Source of the DNA: GCA-016699895 sp964633435
GTDB taxonomy: Bacteria > Patescibacteriota > Saccharimonadia > Saccharimonadales > Saccharimonadaceae
NCBI GenBank assembly: GCA_964633435.1
Contig: CAZWHA010000001.1
Location: 124,001 to 188,000, forward strand
Length of the DNA: 64,000 nucleotides
Direction: 5' to 3'
A model generated the notes under the pieces. The model had not been told where the DNA came from, did no database searches, and saw only the letters and a program-made list of their open reading frames with translations. The position numbers were made by a program, and so were the translations under genes. Below, in pieces: positions 34,233 to 43,268 of the stretch (positions are counted from its first letter, which is position 1; the number at the start of each line of letters is the position of its first letter).

Positions 34233-35381
34233 ATGAAATCATCAATACCCGCCAATAATCAACCAAAAGTTGCGATTGTTTGCGACTGGCTGACCGATGC
34301 TGGTGGAGCTGAGAAGGTGATATTGGCTATGCATAACCTGTACCCAGAGGCGCCGATTTATACGTCGCAGTATCGACCGAAAACCATTGACTGGTTCAAG
34401 ACGGCAGAGGTTCGAACCGGGTGGTTAAATTGGTTGCCGGCGGCGCTAAAGCGGTTTATTCCGTTTCTGCGTCAGCGATATTTTTCGCGGCTCGATCTGA
34501 GTGACTATGATGTGGTGATATCGATCACGGGCGCAGAAGCCAAAGCGGTCAAAACTGGTCCCCATACGCTGCACATTAGTTATATGCATGCGCCGACTCA
34601 GTATTATTGGACACTGTACGATCAATATATTGAAAACCCTGGATTTGGCGTATTGAATCCATTGGCCCGGTTCGGGCTGAAAGCGCTGGTTGGTCCACTG
34701 CGACGCGCCGACTACCGAGCGGCGCAGCAACCGGATATTGTGGTAGCGAATTCCACCTATGTACGGGATGAGATAAAGAAGTATTATCATCGAGATAGCG
34801 TAGTAGTATGGCCAAATGTTGATGTCGAAACAATTGGAAAGTTGGCTAGAGAAGTCAAGACAGTCGCAAATCAGCCACGTCACTTTATTATTTGCGGTCG
34901 ACAAGTCAGTTGGAAGCGAATGGATATTGCTATTGAGGCAGCCAAGAAAACGAGGAATCATCTGCTCGTTATTGGCTATGGCCCAGAACATACCGCGCTC
35001 AGAGCTGTGGCGGCCGACAGCAAGTACGTTACGTTTTTGCCTCGTTATAACGGCATCGGTGAAATTGTGGAACAGATTGTCGCTGCAAAAGCCTTCATTT
35101 TCCCCAGCCTAGAGCCATTTGGTATCTCGGCAGTTGAATCGTTAGCCGCTGGGACGCCGCTAATTGGCCTGAAAAAAGGTGGGGCGCTCGATATTATTGA
35201 ACCGGGTGTCAACGGACTCTTTTTCGATGAACAGACAGCAGAAAGTTTGGCCCAGGCGATGAACGAATTTGCAAAGCGAGACTTTGACAGACAGGTCATC
35301 ATGGATAGCGCTAAAAAGTTTTCCGAAACCGAATTTGTCAGGAAAATGGAAAAGATCGTGCAGGAAAACCTGAAATCATGA
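34233..35381 (+). CDS. GT4 family glycosyltransferase
   Basis: 382 aa from ATG 34233 (MKSSIPANNQPKVAIVCDW). GT-B fold with VAIVCDWLTDAGGAEKVI at the N-terminus, the acceptor-side SYMHAPTQYYWTLYDQY, the hinge FIICGRQVSWKRMDIAI and the donor-side PSLEPFGISAVESLAAGTPLIG (E-x7-E type). It resembles mannosyl/galactosyl transferases of surface polysaccharide pathways. It overlaps the ligase gene by 4 bases. Confidence 0.93.
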   Translation: MKSSIPANNQPKVAIVCDWLTDAGGAEKVILAMHNLYPEAPIYTSQYRPKTIDWFKTAEVRTGWLNWLPAALKRFIPFLRQRYFSRLDLSDYDVVISITGAEAKAVKTGPHTLHISYMHAPTQYYWTLYDQYIENPGFGVLNPLARFGLKALVGPLRRADYRAAQQPDIVVANSTYVRDEIKKYYHRDSVVVWPNVDVETIGKLAREVKTVANQPRHFIICGRQVSWKRMDIAIEAAKKTRNHLLVIGYGPEHTALRAVAADSKYVTFLPRYNGIGEIVEQIVAAKAFIFPSLEPFGISAVESLAAGTPLIGLKKGGALDIIEPGVNGLFFDEQTAESLAQAMNEFAKRDFDRQVIMDSAKKFSETEFVRKMEKIVQENLKS

Positions 35382-36742
35382 AACGTCTAAGAGAATTGAT
35401 ATCTGAAAGGTTGAAGTTGTATGAGGCATTGTGGCTGATTGCTCCGGTCGTTGTATGGTTTAGTTATTGGCCAAATTTCCACTTCGGCCAGGATGGAACC
35501 ATGAATTTCGAAATCTCATTACCGCTCGCGTTCCTGGCCCTTTTGGGCTTAGCGAGCTTGGCGAGTATTATAAAAAACTGGCGAACGTTGGCGACAAATC
35601 GCTGGGTATGGCTAGTCGGGGCGTTCGTTGTCTACTCTTGCCTGACGACACTATGGTCAGTCAACCCGCTCCGCAGTGTACTGACGAGCGGGATTATTGG
35701 ATTATTAGGGCTGGTGGCGATTGGAGCGATTGCCGAGCAGAAAAAGTTGGTCAAATTATTGCCGCGAATGGCGCAGGTGTATGTAGGAACCGCAGTTATC
35801 ATGAGCGGACTCGCGATTATCCAGTTTTTTGCCGGCATTTGGCTGCCCCAGTCCGTGACACTAATGTGCGATGGTTGCATGGCGACGCAATTTGGTTTTC
35901 CACGACCAAATGTTTTTGCTATTGAGCCACAGTTTTTTGGCAATATGTTGTTGCCCGCGATCTTGATCGTGGCGCATAGAGTATTATCTGCTCCGGCAAA
36001 GTGGCGAATCTACGATACCTATGATAGTTTGATCCTGATGCTGGTGGCATTGTTCCTGACCATGAGTCGCGGAGCGATATACGCACTAGTTATCGGCCTG
36101 ATGGTATTGATACTTATCCACCGCAAACACCTGAAAAATATCGCCGTGTTTGCAGGATTGTCGTTCATGGTGCTAGTCGCATCTCTGGGTATGCAGGGTT
36201 TGGCGGCAATGATCAACCCGACTATTTCAGAAACATTCTCGGGAGCAGTGACGAAAAGCATTAATCAACTGACCCTGGGTGTTGTAAAGATACCAACAGA
36301 GACTAAACAGGAAACCTCGCAGCAAAACGGCAAGCAAGACCCGGTATTTGATGGTTATGCCGAAGAATCGACTAATGTTCGGGTGAATCGTTCGGCTTTG
36401 GCGCTGATGGCCTGGCAACAGAATCTATCGACGATGTGGTTTGGTGTCGGCGTTGGCGGTGCCGGTGTGGCGATGCATCAGGCCAGTCCAGACCGGATTG
36501 GCGCCCGCGAAATTGTCCAAAATGAATATGTCGAAATTCTGCTCGAGCGAGGTTTAGTAGGACTGGTCGGCTTCTTGGCGGTGATCGCTGGGCTATTTGT
36601 AGTGACGAGACGACAAAAGTGGCTGTGGGCGATTATCGTGGCATTCATGGTGCAGTGGATGTTCTTTAGCGGGTATCCTAATGCCATTCATATTTATCTG
36701 GTGTTGATAATGTTGTCGATTAGCTATGGTCTGAAACGATAG
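35378..36742 (+). CDS. O-antigen ligase/polymerase-like membrane protein (Wzy/WaaL superfamily)
   Basis: 454 aa with about 11-12 hydrophobic spans and a large outside loop near residues 290-350. Before it lies the span-adjacent FLTMSRGAIYALVIGL (conserved S-R-G motif of the family), and after it a Wzy-like GVGVGGAGVAMH. Such proteins polymerise lipid-linked repeats or ligate them to an acceptor outside the membrane. It is coupled to the GT4 gene by an ATGA overlap. In a monoderm it would build or attach a cell-wall polysaccharide. Confidence 0.85.
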   Translation: MKRLRELISERLKLYEALWLIAPVVVWFSYWPNFHFGQDGTMNFEISLPLAFLALLGLASLASIIKNWRTLATNRWVWLVGAFVVYSCLTTLWSVNPLRSVLTSGIIGLLGLVAIGAIAEQKKLVKLLPRMAQVYVGTAVIMSGLAIIQFFAGIWLPQSVTLMCDGCMATQFGFPRPNVFAIEPQFFGNMLLPAILIVAHRVLSAPAKWRIYDTYDSLILMLVALFLTMSRGAIYALVIGLMVLILIHRKHLKNIAVFAGLSFMVLVASLGMQGLAAMINPTISETFSGAVTKSINQLTLGVVKIPTETKQETSQQNGKQDPVFDGYAEESTNVRVNRSALALMAWQQNLSTMWFGVGVGGAGVAMHQASPDRIGAREIVQNEYVEILLERGLVGLVGFLAVIAGLFVVTRRQKWLWAIIVAFMVQWMFFSGYPNAIHIYLVLIMLSISYGLKR

Positions 36743-36787
36743 TCGCTGGCTTACCTGATCGTTTTTGTGCCGAACGGGCTTTTATTG

Positions 36788-36793
36788 TATAAT
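36788..36793 (+). promoter_or_regulatory. -10 box upstream of sugar transferase gene
   Basis: TATAAT 14 bases before ATG 36808. A GAGGA Shine-Dalgarno site lies between them, so this transcript has a leader. Confidence 0.45.
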
Positions 36794-36807
36794 CTATCTG
36801 AGGAACT

Positions 36808-38223
36808 ATGACTAAAAGTTACGATACGATCTTCCGTTTTTGCCTGGTACTGCTCGACTGTTTTGCCTTGGTTGCGGCCTTTACTGCCGCCTATATCCTC
36901 AGGATTACGCTTGATCCACGGCCATTCTATGTCGACATGCCAGCGATTCAGTTTTTGACCTCTATTCTGACATTGGTACCACTCTGGATTATCCTGTTCT
37001 ATTCCTTTGGGCTGTACACAGCGAACATCTATACTCACCCCGTTCGCGAGTCTGGTCGATTGGGCCTAGCGGCTGTATTTGGTATTATGATGATGATTTC
37101 GTTTAGCTTTTTCACAGGTGTGCCACTCTTTCCGACCAAGCTGGTTGCCGTGTATGCACTGATCATTAGCTTTTTGATTCTGTTGATTCTGCGCACCGCC
37201 ATCAATCTATTGAGGATTTGGCTGCTGACAAAAAATATTGGTACCAAAAACGTCATTATTATTGGTAATTCGCCGTTGACCGGCAGTTTAGCACAGTTTA
37301 TTTCGACACATCCTCATGCTGGTTTTGCGGTCACTGGTATCGTAGCACGCGGCGAATTTATACCGTCTGAACTTCGTCATTTACGAATGAGCTCACTCAG
37401 TTCTGCTGCAGCTGAGCTGCCAATTGACGCAATTATTCAGACTGATCATAAAGATGTCGGGAAAAACTATGAGCTGGCTGCTCAGCACTACTATGATTTT
37501 TATCAGGCCCCGACATTTGAAGGCTTGCTGACGGCGCGCCATTCGATCGAGATCCTCGATGCTTCGCCACTGATTCAGGTTCACACCACATCAATGACTG
37601 GCTACGGCAGAATTGTCAAGCGACTAACTGATCTGACACTCGGAACTATTGGGCTGATACTGGCGTCGCCGATTATGCTAATCGTCGCTATTGCTGTCAA
37701 AATTACCGATCCAGCCGGCCCAGTTTTTATGCGTGGCAAACAGCAGGTTCGTTTAACACGTTACAATCGCCGATTCAAGGTCTATAAATTCCGCTCGCAT
37801 TACGCCAAATTTGATGGCAAAACGGACGAAGAGGTGTTTCAAATGATTGGTCGACCAGAGCTGATAGAGGAATATCGCAAAAACGGTGACAAGCTCGATA
37901 ATGACTTTCGAGTGACGCCAGTAGGGCGATTTATTCGCCGCTTTAGTCTAGACGAATTACCCCAGTTGTTTAATGTGCTACGAGGCGATATCAGTCTGAT
38001 TGGCCCCCGGGCGCTCGTGCCGCATGAACTAAATCAGTACGATAAAAAGAGTGCTTTGCTGTCGGTGAAATCGGGACTGACTGGCTTGGCGGTAGTGTCG
38101 GGCCGTCGTGATATTAGCTTTGACGAGCGTCGTCGACTAGACCTGTATTATGTCCAAAACTGGAGCATTTGGCTGGATATAAACATATTGTTTAGAACCT
38201 TGTTGGTTGTATTCAGGGGTTAG
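36808..38223 (+). CDS. polyprenyl-phosphate sugar phosphotransferase (WbaP/WcaJ-type)
   Basis: 471 aa. Four N-terminal spans are followed by a CoA-binding-like Rossmann region (NVIIIGNSPLTGSLA), a fifth membrane segment (about 272-295, LTLGTIGLILASPIMLIVAIAV) and the catalytic domain with MRGKQQVRLTRYNRRF, the FRSH stretch, RFIRRFSLDELPQLFNVL and GDISLIGPRAL. This enzyme moves a sugar-1-phosphate onto undecaprenyl phosphate, the first step of glycan assembly. It stands at the end of the glycan locus with its own promoter. Confidence 0.95.
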   Translation: MTKSYDTIFRFCLVLLDCFALVAAFTAAYILRITLDPRPFYVDMPAIQFLTSILTLVPLWIILFYSFGLYTANIYTHPVRESGRLGLAAVFGIMMMISFSFFTGVPLFPTKLVAVYALIISFLILLILRTAINLLRIWLLTKNIGTKNVIIIGNSPLTGSLAQFISTHPHAGFAVTGIVARGEFIPSELRHLRMSSLSSAAAELPIDAIIQTDHKDVGKNYELAAQHYYDFYQAPTFEGLLTARHSIEILDASPLIQVHTTSMTGYGRIVKRLTDLTLGTIGLILASPIMLIVAIAVKITDPAGPVFMRGKQQVRLTRYNRRFKVYKFRSHYAKFDGKTDEEVFQMIGRPELIEEYRKNGDKLDNDFRVTPVGRFIRRFSLDELPQLFNVLRGDISLIGPRALVPHELNQYDKKSALLSVKSGLTGLAVVSGRRDISFDERRRLDLYYVQNWSIWLDINILFRTLLVVFRG

Positions 38224-38289
38224 TGGATTGGCGTATCGCCCGTTCACTCTTGACCGGTGTCGGTAAAATCGGTATAATTGCTGCTGTGT

Positions 38290-38364
38290 TCCGGAGTAGC
38301 GCAGCGGTAGCGCAGTTGGCTGTTAACCAATTGGTCGCCGGTTCGAATCCGGCCTCCGGAGCCA
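38290..38364 (+). tRNA. tRNA-Asn (GTT)
   Basis: Acceptor TCCGGAG pairs with CTCCGGA. Anticodon GTT sits in TTGGCTGTTAACCAA, the T loop is TTCGAAT, and CCA is encoded at 38362-38364. Confidence 0.96.
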
Positions 38365-38372
38365 AGCATAAG

Positions 38373-38397
38373 CGCTTCGAGTAATCGAGGCGTTTTT
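38373..38397 (+). terminator. rho-independent terminator after tRNA-Asn
   Basis: Stem CGCTTCGA / TCGAGGCG (8 pairs, one G-T) with loop GTAA, followed by TTTTT. Confidence 0.8.
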
Positions 38398-38410
38398 GCT
38401 TTTATGTAGT

Positions 38411-38422
38411 TATAATAGGGTT
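38411..38422 (+). promoter_or_regulatory. -10 box of leaderless transcript (180-aa membrane protein)
   Basis: TATAAT (38411-38416) ends 6 bases before ATG 38423. Confidence 0.5.
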
Positions 38423-38965
38423 ATGCAACATCTTGGTTTACTATCGTTTATCTTGCTTGTAGCTGGTTTGGGGGTTATCGCAGTTAAACTTCCTGGTGGA
38501 TTAAGTAAAACATTCAGCCAACGGGTAGCCAACAATAAGGTTATTGAACTCTTATATTCGTTACTATTTCTTGTAGCTCTACCAATTCTATATTTATTTT
38601 TTGCAGTCTGGTTTGTACCATCACTAAATGTGCCTCAATACTTTCTCGTTTTTGCAGCAATAGCAGTTATCTTCCAGATATTATGTACATGGATACCTGA
38701 GCGTGGAGGTAGGATTACTACTATCCACCGTATATTAACTAGCATATCTGGAATTGCGCTGCTACCGATGATATTCATGATCGCTACTAGACAAAGCATC
38801 TTGGCTAGCTTGATGATCATTTCGTGGATTGCATTAATCGGGATGCTTGTTTTGCTTACTATTGCACTCCTCAATCAAAGGGGATTTAGATACGCATTGT
38901 TGCTTCAAGTTGGTTATTACGCATTATTCTTTGCAGTTATTCTATTAGCGACATATGTTCAATAA
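38423..38965 (+). CDS. six-span membrane protein, unknown
   Basis: 180 aa from ATG 38423 (MQHLGLLSFILLVAGL). Six hydrophobic spans are visible with short loops: about 3-22, 36-58, 64-82, 95-115, 120-140 and 150-176. It resembles DUF998-type small polytopic proteins in outline only. It is AT-richer than the glycan genes to its left. It is monocistronic, with its own -10 box and a terminator downstream. Confidence 0.75.
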   Translation: MQHLGLLSFILLVAGLGVIAVKLPGGLSKTFSQRVANNKVIELLYSLLFLVALPILYLFFAVWFVPSLNVPQYFLVFAAIAVIFQILCTWIPERGGRITTIHRILTSISGIALLPMIFMIATRQSILASLMIISWIALIGMLVLLTIALLNQRGFRYALLLQVGYYALFFAVILLATYVQ

Positions 38966-39026
38966 CAATTGAATCTTGCTTTATCGCAGTTATAACTAGC
39001 TCTATTGTTGTGAGCCAGGATAAGAA

Positions 39027-39051
39027 ATTGACCATTACGGTCGATTTTTTT
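39027..39051 (+). terminator. rho-independent terminator
   Basis: Stem ATTGACC / GGTCGAT (one G-T pair), loop ATTAC, followed by seven Ts. It ends the transcript of the 180-aa membrane protein. Confidence 0.7.
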
Positions 39052-39099
39052 ATTCTGATTCTCGTGGAGACCATTGCTTGTATATAAAAATATAAAGTC

Positions 39100-39112
39100 T
39101 ATACTTGGACTT
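39100..39112 (+). promoter_or_regulatory. -10 box of leaderless transcript (C39-like peptidase)
   Basis: TATACT (39100-39105) ends 7 bases before ATG 39113. Confidence 0.5.
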
Positions 39113-39544
39113 ATGCGACAAAGTATTACTCAGGAAATGCCTAATGGCTGCGGGATTGCTTGTTTTGCTTTTGTCGCCGATCTTACTTATCGGCAAGCAG
39201 AAGAATTTTTGGGAGAAGAGCAGGCAAAAAGCAGCCGATTTGTCGTGAAGCATTTTCGCGAAGAGTTAAATCGATTTGGCCTCGGCTATATTTCAAAGCA
39301 TGTTCGATCGGGTCAACCTATTGAACCAACGGAAGGAACGATCGTGCTTTTGCGTCGCTCGAAACAGTTTCCGGTTGGGCACTATCTCGCTTATTATCAG
39401 GGAAAATGGATGGATCCACGTATTAACCTTGAAGACGATAGGATGTTTCGTAATCCAATATCTGGCTTTCGAACTGTCCTGCCCGGCGAAATAATGTACG
39501 CTTTGATTCCGGATAAAGACTGCTTGCCCGGATGCGTCTCGTAG
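39113..39544 (+). CDS. papain-like (peptidase C39-like) protein
   Basis: 143 aa from ATG 39113 (MRQSITQEMPNGCGIACFAF). The N-terminal N-G-C-G-I-A-C is the active-site Cys segment of C39-like/papain-like folds (C13 likely), and VGHYLAYYQGKWMDP supplies the His and Asp. There is no signal peptide and no attached ABC transporter, unlike bacteriocin-processing C39 proteins. Substrate unknown. A stand-alone cytoplasmic cysteine peptidase or transferase is the best description. Confidence 0.78.
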   Translation: MRQSITQEMPNGCGIACFAFVADLTYRQAEEFLGEEQAKSSRFVVKHFREELNRFGLGYISKHVRSGQPIEPTEGTIVLLRRSKQFPVGHYLAYYQGKWMDPRINLEDDRMFRNPISGFRTVLPGEIMYALIPDKDCLPGCVS

Positions 39545-39556
39545 TTTATTTTGATG

Positions 39557-39568
39557 TATAATATGTGC
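39557..39568 (+). promoter_or_regulatory. -10 box of leaderless transcript
   Basis: TATAAT (39557-39562) ends 6 bases before ATG 39569. Confidence 0.5.
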
Positions 39569-40030
39569 ATGGACTATTTCCTCGTATTCACCATAGTTTT
39601 CCTCTTCGTCATTGGTGTTTATGCAGTGAGCAGGATAGGCTACATTGCGAAATTCTCAGTGCTAATTACCGTGATAGCCGGCATATTGACGGCGCTAAGC
39701 TTGCTCCACAGTAGTGGCAGAATGGTGGTCTATAATGTCTCGATGGCTTCGTCGGCGTTTTTTGCCCAGAACAACGTTGATGCACTTTGCGGTCCAAAGG
39801 ATCCGGCTAATACCCTATGCTATCAAGAAGTCGAACACAGAGGCTATCCTTTTCGAATGATAACGATCAACTATCCACCCGATACTGCGCCGAAAGTCAC
39901 CCTGTATCAACAAGGTAGCCGCGGCCGCGGTTTCGGCCCTTTTCTAAACTATATGCTTTATCTGACGATCGTTGCCTCGGCAGCAGCTCTGATAAAGAAA
40001 ATCTCGTTAACATCAGGAAGTAAGCACTAA
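39569..40030 (+). CDS. membrane protein with extracytoplasmic loop, unknown
   Basis: 153 aa from ATG 39569 (MDYFLVFTIVFLFVIG). Spans lie at about 3-20, 26-46 and 125-143. The loop of ~75 residues between the second and third contains two cysteines (DALCGPKD and NTLCYQEV) that may form a disulfide outside the cell. No family is recognised. An ATG at 39551 is rejected because it lies upstream of the -10 box. Confidence 0.7.
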   Translation: MDYFLVFTIVFLFVIGVYAVSRIGYIAKFSVLITVIAGILTALSLLHSSGRMVVYNVSMASSAFFAQNNVDALCGPKDPANTLCYQEVEHRGYPFRMITINYPPDTAPKVTLYQQGSRGRGFGPFLNYMLYLTIVASAAALIKKISLTSGSKH

Positions 40031-40056
40031 AAGGCGTACAAGAAAGGAGCCTAGCA

Positions 40057-40515
40057 ATGCAAAAGATAACCCCTAATTTATGGTTTAATGGCAACGCGCA
40101 GGAAGCGGCCGAATTTTACATTTCGGTGTTTCCCGACGGCAAGATTATTAGCACCGAGTATTATCCGAATAGCGCCGAAGAAGGTCTGGCCGATTTTCAG
40201 CTCGGGTTGGCCGGCCAACCGCTGACCGTTGAGTTTGAGGTTCTGGGTATGCGCTTTGTAGCGATTAATGCTGGCCCGGAATTTACTTTTAACGAATCGG
40301 TGTCATTTGCAGTGCCCTGCAAAGACCAGGCTGAAATTGATTATTATTGGAGCAAACTTTCTAGCGTTCCCGAAGCCGAACAGTGTGGCTGGTGTAAAGA
40401 CAAATACGGTCTGAGCTGGCAGATCGTGCCGGATAACATCGAAGAGCTGATGAAAAAACCTGACGCCTATAAAACGATGATGAACCAGCATAAGATTATT
40501 ATTGCAGAATACTAG
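40057..40515 (+). CDS. VOC superfamily protein, PhnB-like
   Basis: 152 aa with a good ribosome site (aaaggag). Typical opening ITPNLWFNGNAQEAAEFYISVFPDGKI and closing CGWCKDKYGLSWQIVPDNI place it in the PhnB/YjdN-like branch of the vicinal oxygen chelate fold (often mis-named 3-demethylubiquinone methyltransferase). The biochemical role of this branch is mostly unknown. It is a soluble monocistronic gene. Confidence 0.9.
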   Translation: MQKITPNLWFNGNAQEAAEFYISVFPDGKIISTEYYPNSAEEGLADFQLGLAGQPLTVEFEVLGMRFVAINAGPEFTFNESVSFAVPCKDQAEIDYYWSKLSSVPEAEQCGWCKDKYGLSWQIVPDNIEELMKKPDAYKTMMNQHKIIIAEY

Positions 40516-40558
40516 CAAGAACTGATCGCTTGCTGGCTCCTAGACACGGATTCTAATG

Positions 40559-40570
40559 TATAATAGCTGA
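40559..40570 (+). promoter_or_regulatory. -10 box of leaderless transcript (MFS gene)
   Basis: TATAAT (40559-40564) ends 6 bases before ATG 40571. Confidence 0.5.
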
Positions 40571-41863
40571 ATGAAGCATTTTTATCAGGTTCTGGTTAAT
40601 ACGTTGATTGCCAATGTAACGACTAGTTTTTTGTGGTTTGCCTTGGTGTTTTGGATCTATCTGGAAACAAAGTCAGTGCTGGCAACTGGTATTATTGGGG
40701 GTGCTTATATGTTGTTATTGGCATTTTTCAGCCTGGTTTTTGGCACTGTTGTTGATCGTCACAAGAAGAAGTCAATCTTTGTGTTTTCGAGCATATTTAC
40801 ACTCATAGCGTTTGCTATTGCAGCGCTAATTTATATGTTCCAGGCTGAAGCCCTGCTCAACGTATCGAGTCCGCTGCTGTGGATATTTGCTGGGTTCATA
40901 CTGGTGGGTGCTGTGGTCGAAAATATGCGTAATATTGCGTTATCTACCACAGTAACGCTGCTGGTACCAAAAGACAAACGTGCTAATGCCAATGGTCTAG
41001 TTGGTACGGTGTCGGGCATAGGGTTTATCGTTACGAGCGTGTTCAGCGGCTTGTCGATTGGATTGCTGGGTATGGGTTGGACACTAGTGATTGCTGTGGC
41101 ACTGACGACACTAGCGCTGGGACATATCTATTTTGTGGATATTCCCGAAAAAGACGTTATGCATGACCCAGAGCTTGCTAATAAAAAGGTTGATATTAGG
41201 GGCAGTATCGCTGCAATTTCCGCTGTACCAGGTTTGTTTGCACTATTGATTTTTTCGACCTTTAATAATTTTATTGGTGGCGTATATATGGCGCTGATGG
41301 ACCCGTACGGGCTGACGCTATTTTCGGTCGAGATGTGGGGTATAGTGTTTGGCGTGGCAGGAACTGGTTTTGTGATTGGTGGAATTTTAGTGGCGAAATT
41401 CGGCCTCGGCAAAAACCCAATTCGTACATTACTGCGTCTGGCAATTGTCATGGGCTTACTCGGCGCGTTCTTTACGATTCGCGAATGGTGGTGGCTGTTC
41501 GGGCTCGGCATTTGGCTCTATATGGCACTAGTGCCGGCTATTGAAGCGGCCGAACAAACAGTGATTCAGCGAGTCGTACCATATAAACGTCAGGGTCGAG
41601 TATTTGGGTTTGCGGCCGCATTTGAATCCGCAGCAGCTCCGATCACAGCGTTTATTATTGCACCAATTGCCGAGTTCTTTATCATTCCATATGCGAATTC
41701 CGAAATTGGCGCAAAACATCTCGAGCCATTGCTCGGCACGGGCGAGGCACGCGGTATTGCCCTGGTATTTTTGGTTGCCGGGCTTATTATGGCACTGGCT
41801 GCAGCGGTTGCGTTTGCTACTAAATCATATCGCAAATTGTCGGCTTCATATTCTGAGGCGTAG
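40571..41863 (+). CDS. major facilitator superfamily transporter
   Basis: 430 aa with 12 predicted spans. The loop 2-3 motif FGTVVDRHKKKSIFVFSS is the MFS signature region, and a second half follows after a central loop (about 190-215, IPEKDVMHDPELANKK). It is closest in style to the multidrug/macrolide exporter branch. Substrate unknown. It is convergent with the next gene, with a 2-base gap. Confidence 0.9.
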   Translation: MKHFYQVLVNTLIANVTTSFLWFALVFWIYLETKSVLATGIIGGAYMLLLAFFSLVFGTVVDRHKKKSIFVFSSIFTLIAFAIAALIYMFQAEALLNVSSPLLWIFAGFILVGAVVENMRNIALSTTVTLLVPKDKRANANGLVGTVSGIGFIVTSVFSGLSIGLLGMGWTLVIAVALTTLALGHIYFVDIPEKDVMHDPELANKKVDIRGSIAAISAVPGLFALLIFSTFNNFIGGVYMALMDPYGLTLFSVEMWGIVFGVAGTGFVIGGILVAKFGLGKNPIRTLLRLAIVMGLLGAFFTIREWWWLFGLGIWLYMALVPAIEAAEQTVIQRVVPYKRQGRVFGFAAAFESAAAPITAFIIAPIAEFFIIPYANSEIGAKHLEPLLGTGEARGIALVFLVAGLIMALAAAVAFATKSYRKLSASYSEA

Positions 41864-41865
41864 AG

Positions 41866-42636
41866 TTAGTCCTGGGTCTTGCCTTCTGAGTCAAGAAAAA
41901 CTTTAGTTTCTCGGAGTAGAAAAAGGCTCACATCATCTCGCGATACGCCTTTACCTTGGAATGGAATGGCAATATGATGAATCAAAATGAGCATATATAC
42001 CACAATAAAGGTGATAGCGCCAACAATAAATAGTCCACCATAGAAAGGATCAATGTTGGTACAGAGCAGTAGACCGATAATCATAACGACGATGGTCTTA
42101 ATCAGGAAAAAGGCCGATGGAATAAATTGAATTTTTTGAATGTAGTTGACGCGGAATAAACTGCGCATCAATTGTGTTTGTTGAGTTTTCAATTTTGTAA
42201 CAAAATTCGGTGGCACCCCGGCGCGTTCCATGTCGGCAAAACTAGCCTGGAGGTCAGCAATTTCTCGTCGGGCGCCGCGGCGATTGACACGGGTGCCTTC
42301 GCGAAAGATTTTTAATACCTCGATAAGGCTTTTGCGAAAACCTTCTAAATCAAATGTCGGATATTGTTTATGTATTTGCTTGGCATCGCTCCACATATCT
42401 TCGATATTCGAGGCGAATTCGGCAGGAATTCGCTCACTTTCTTTGTAGTCCGCAATCGTGGCTGATAGTACAAAGCCTAGTACGAAAATAGCACTAGAGA
42501 CAACGCTGTTATGTAGTGAAGTTTGCTCGATAAATTCCAGGCCTAGATAGTGCATGAGGTATTTGATAGGCAACATACTTATTGCTGCGACTAACGCCCA
42601 TATGAAGATTCGATAATTGATTAATTTTTGCTTCAT
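41866..42636 (-). CDS. four-span membrane protein with cytoplasmic helical domain, unknown
   Basis: 256 aa from ATG 42636 (MKQKLINYRIFIWALV). Two N-terminal spans (about 10-28, 44-62), a ~100-residue charged helical region, two more spans (about 170-190, 196-222) and a charged tail. The arrangement is reminiscent of bestrophin-like or DUF4239 channels, but I do not see a decisive motif. TATAAT on the minus strand ends 6 bases before the start. Confidence 0.72.
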   Translation of the reverse strand: MKQKLINYRIFIWALVAAISMLPIKYLMHYLGLEFIEQTSLHNSVVSSAIFVLGFVLSATIADYKESERIPAEFASNIEDMWSDAKQIHKQYPTFDLEGFRKSLIEVLKIFREGTRVNRRGARREIADLQASFADMERAGVPPNFVTKLKTQQTQLMRSLFRVNYIQKIQFIPSAFFLIKTIVVMIIGLLLCTNIDPFYGGLFIVGAITFIVVYMLILIHHIAIPFQGKGVSRDDVSLFLLRETKVFLDSEGKTQD

Positions 42637-42648
42637 ACAACTATTATA
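42637..42648 (-). promoter_or_regulatory. -10 box of leaderless transcript
   Basis: Minus-strand TATAAT (42643-42648) with a 6-base gap to ATG 42636. Confidence 0.5.
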
Positions 42649-42736
42649 TAACAGTACCATCGTCCTAATGTGTCTCGTAAATGACTACATAGCAATCGTT
42701 TTGCTCGGACTACTAGTGGTATACTAGGATAGTATT

Positions 42737-43246
42737 ATGGATAAAATTAATTGGCTACAATACACCACAAACGATACGCCAGACGGTACATTTCATATCA
42801 TTTTTGACGAGGATGGTATAGCCCGGGCATCGGGTTTTGGTGACATACGAGATCTCAAAAAGCGTCTTTCTGAAGAGTTGCGATCTGTAACATTGGAACC
42901 AGTTCATAATCACCCGTATCAAAAATTTGTCCAAGCCTATTACAACGGTGACAAGATCGCACTTGATGCTATTCCACAAGAGCAAACGGGCAGTGATTTT
43001 CAAAAACAAGTCTGGCAAGCGATTAGCGCTGTGCCCTATGGTCAAACGATTTCATACAAGGGTCTCGCTGAAGCTTCGGGTAACTCAGCGGCTATCCGGG
43101 CTGCTGGTACGATTTGCGGGCTTAACCGGCTGATCCTGCTCGTACCGTGTCACCGAGTCTTGAAAAGTGATGGTGGTATCGGCAACTATCTATACGGTTC
43201 AGAAATAAAGGAATCGCTTCTCCGGCGCGAAGGGGCTATAGTATGA
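42737..43246 (+). CDS. ogt: methylated-DNA--protein-cysteine S-methyltransferase
   Basis: 169 aa. The C-terminal Ada/Ogt domain has DFQKQVWQAISAVPYGQTISY, the recognition helix region AIRAAGTICGLN, and the acceptor motif VPCHRVL with nucleophile C138. It removes alkyl groups from O6-alkylguanine by suicide transfer. A TATACT box lies 11 bases before the ATG. An alkyl-base glycosylase gene lies 1.6 kb downstream. Confidence 0.95.
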   Translation: MDKINWLQYTTNDTPDGTFHIIFDEDGIARASGFGDIRDLKKRLSEELRSVTLEPVHNHPYQKFVQAYYNGDKIALDAIPQEQTGSDFQKQVWQAISAVPYGQTISYKGLAEASGNSAAIRAAGTICGLNRLILLVPCHRVLKSDGGIGNYLYGSEIKESLLRREGAIV

Positions 43247-43268
43247 GCGTTGATCAAACAAAGGTCGC

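Noticed and set aside
34446..34991. 181-codon frame opposite the GT4 gene
   Set aside because: Shadow of the GT4 gene, with no recognisable domain.
15049..38223. Insertion sequences or integrase flanking the glycan locus
   Set aside because: No transposase, integrase or terminal inverted repeats seen. tRNA-Asn at the right edge has no adjacent integrase or obvious att duplicate.
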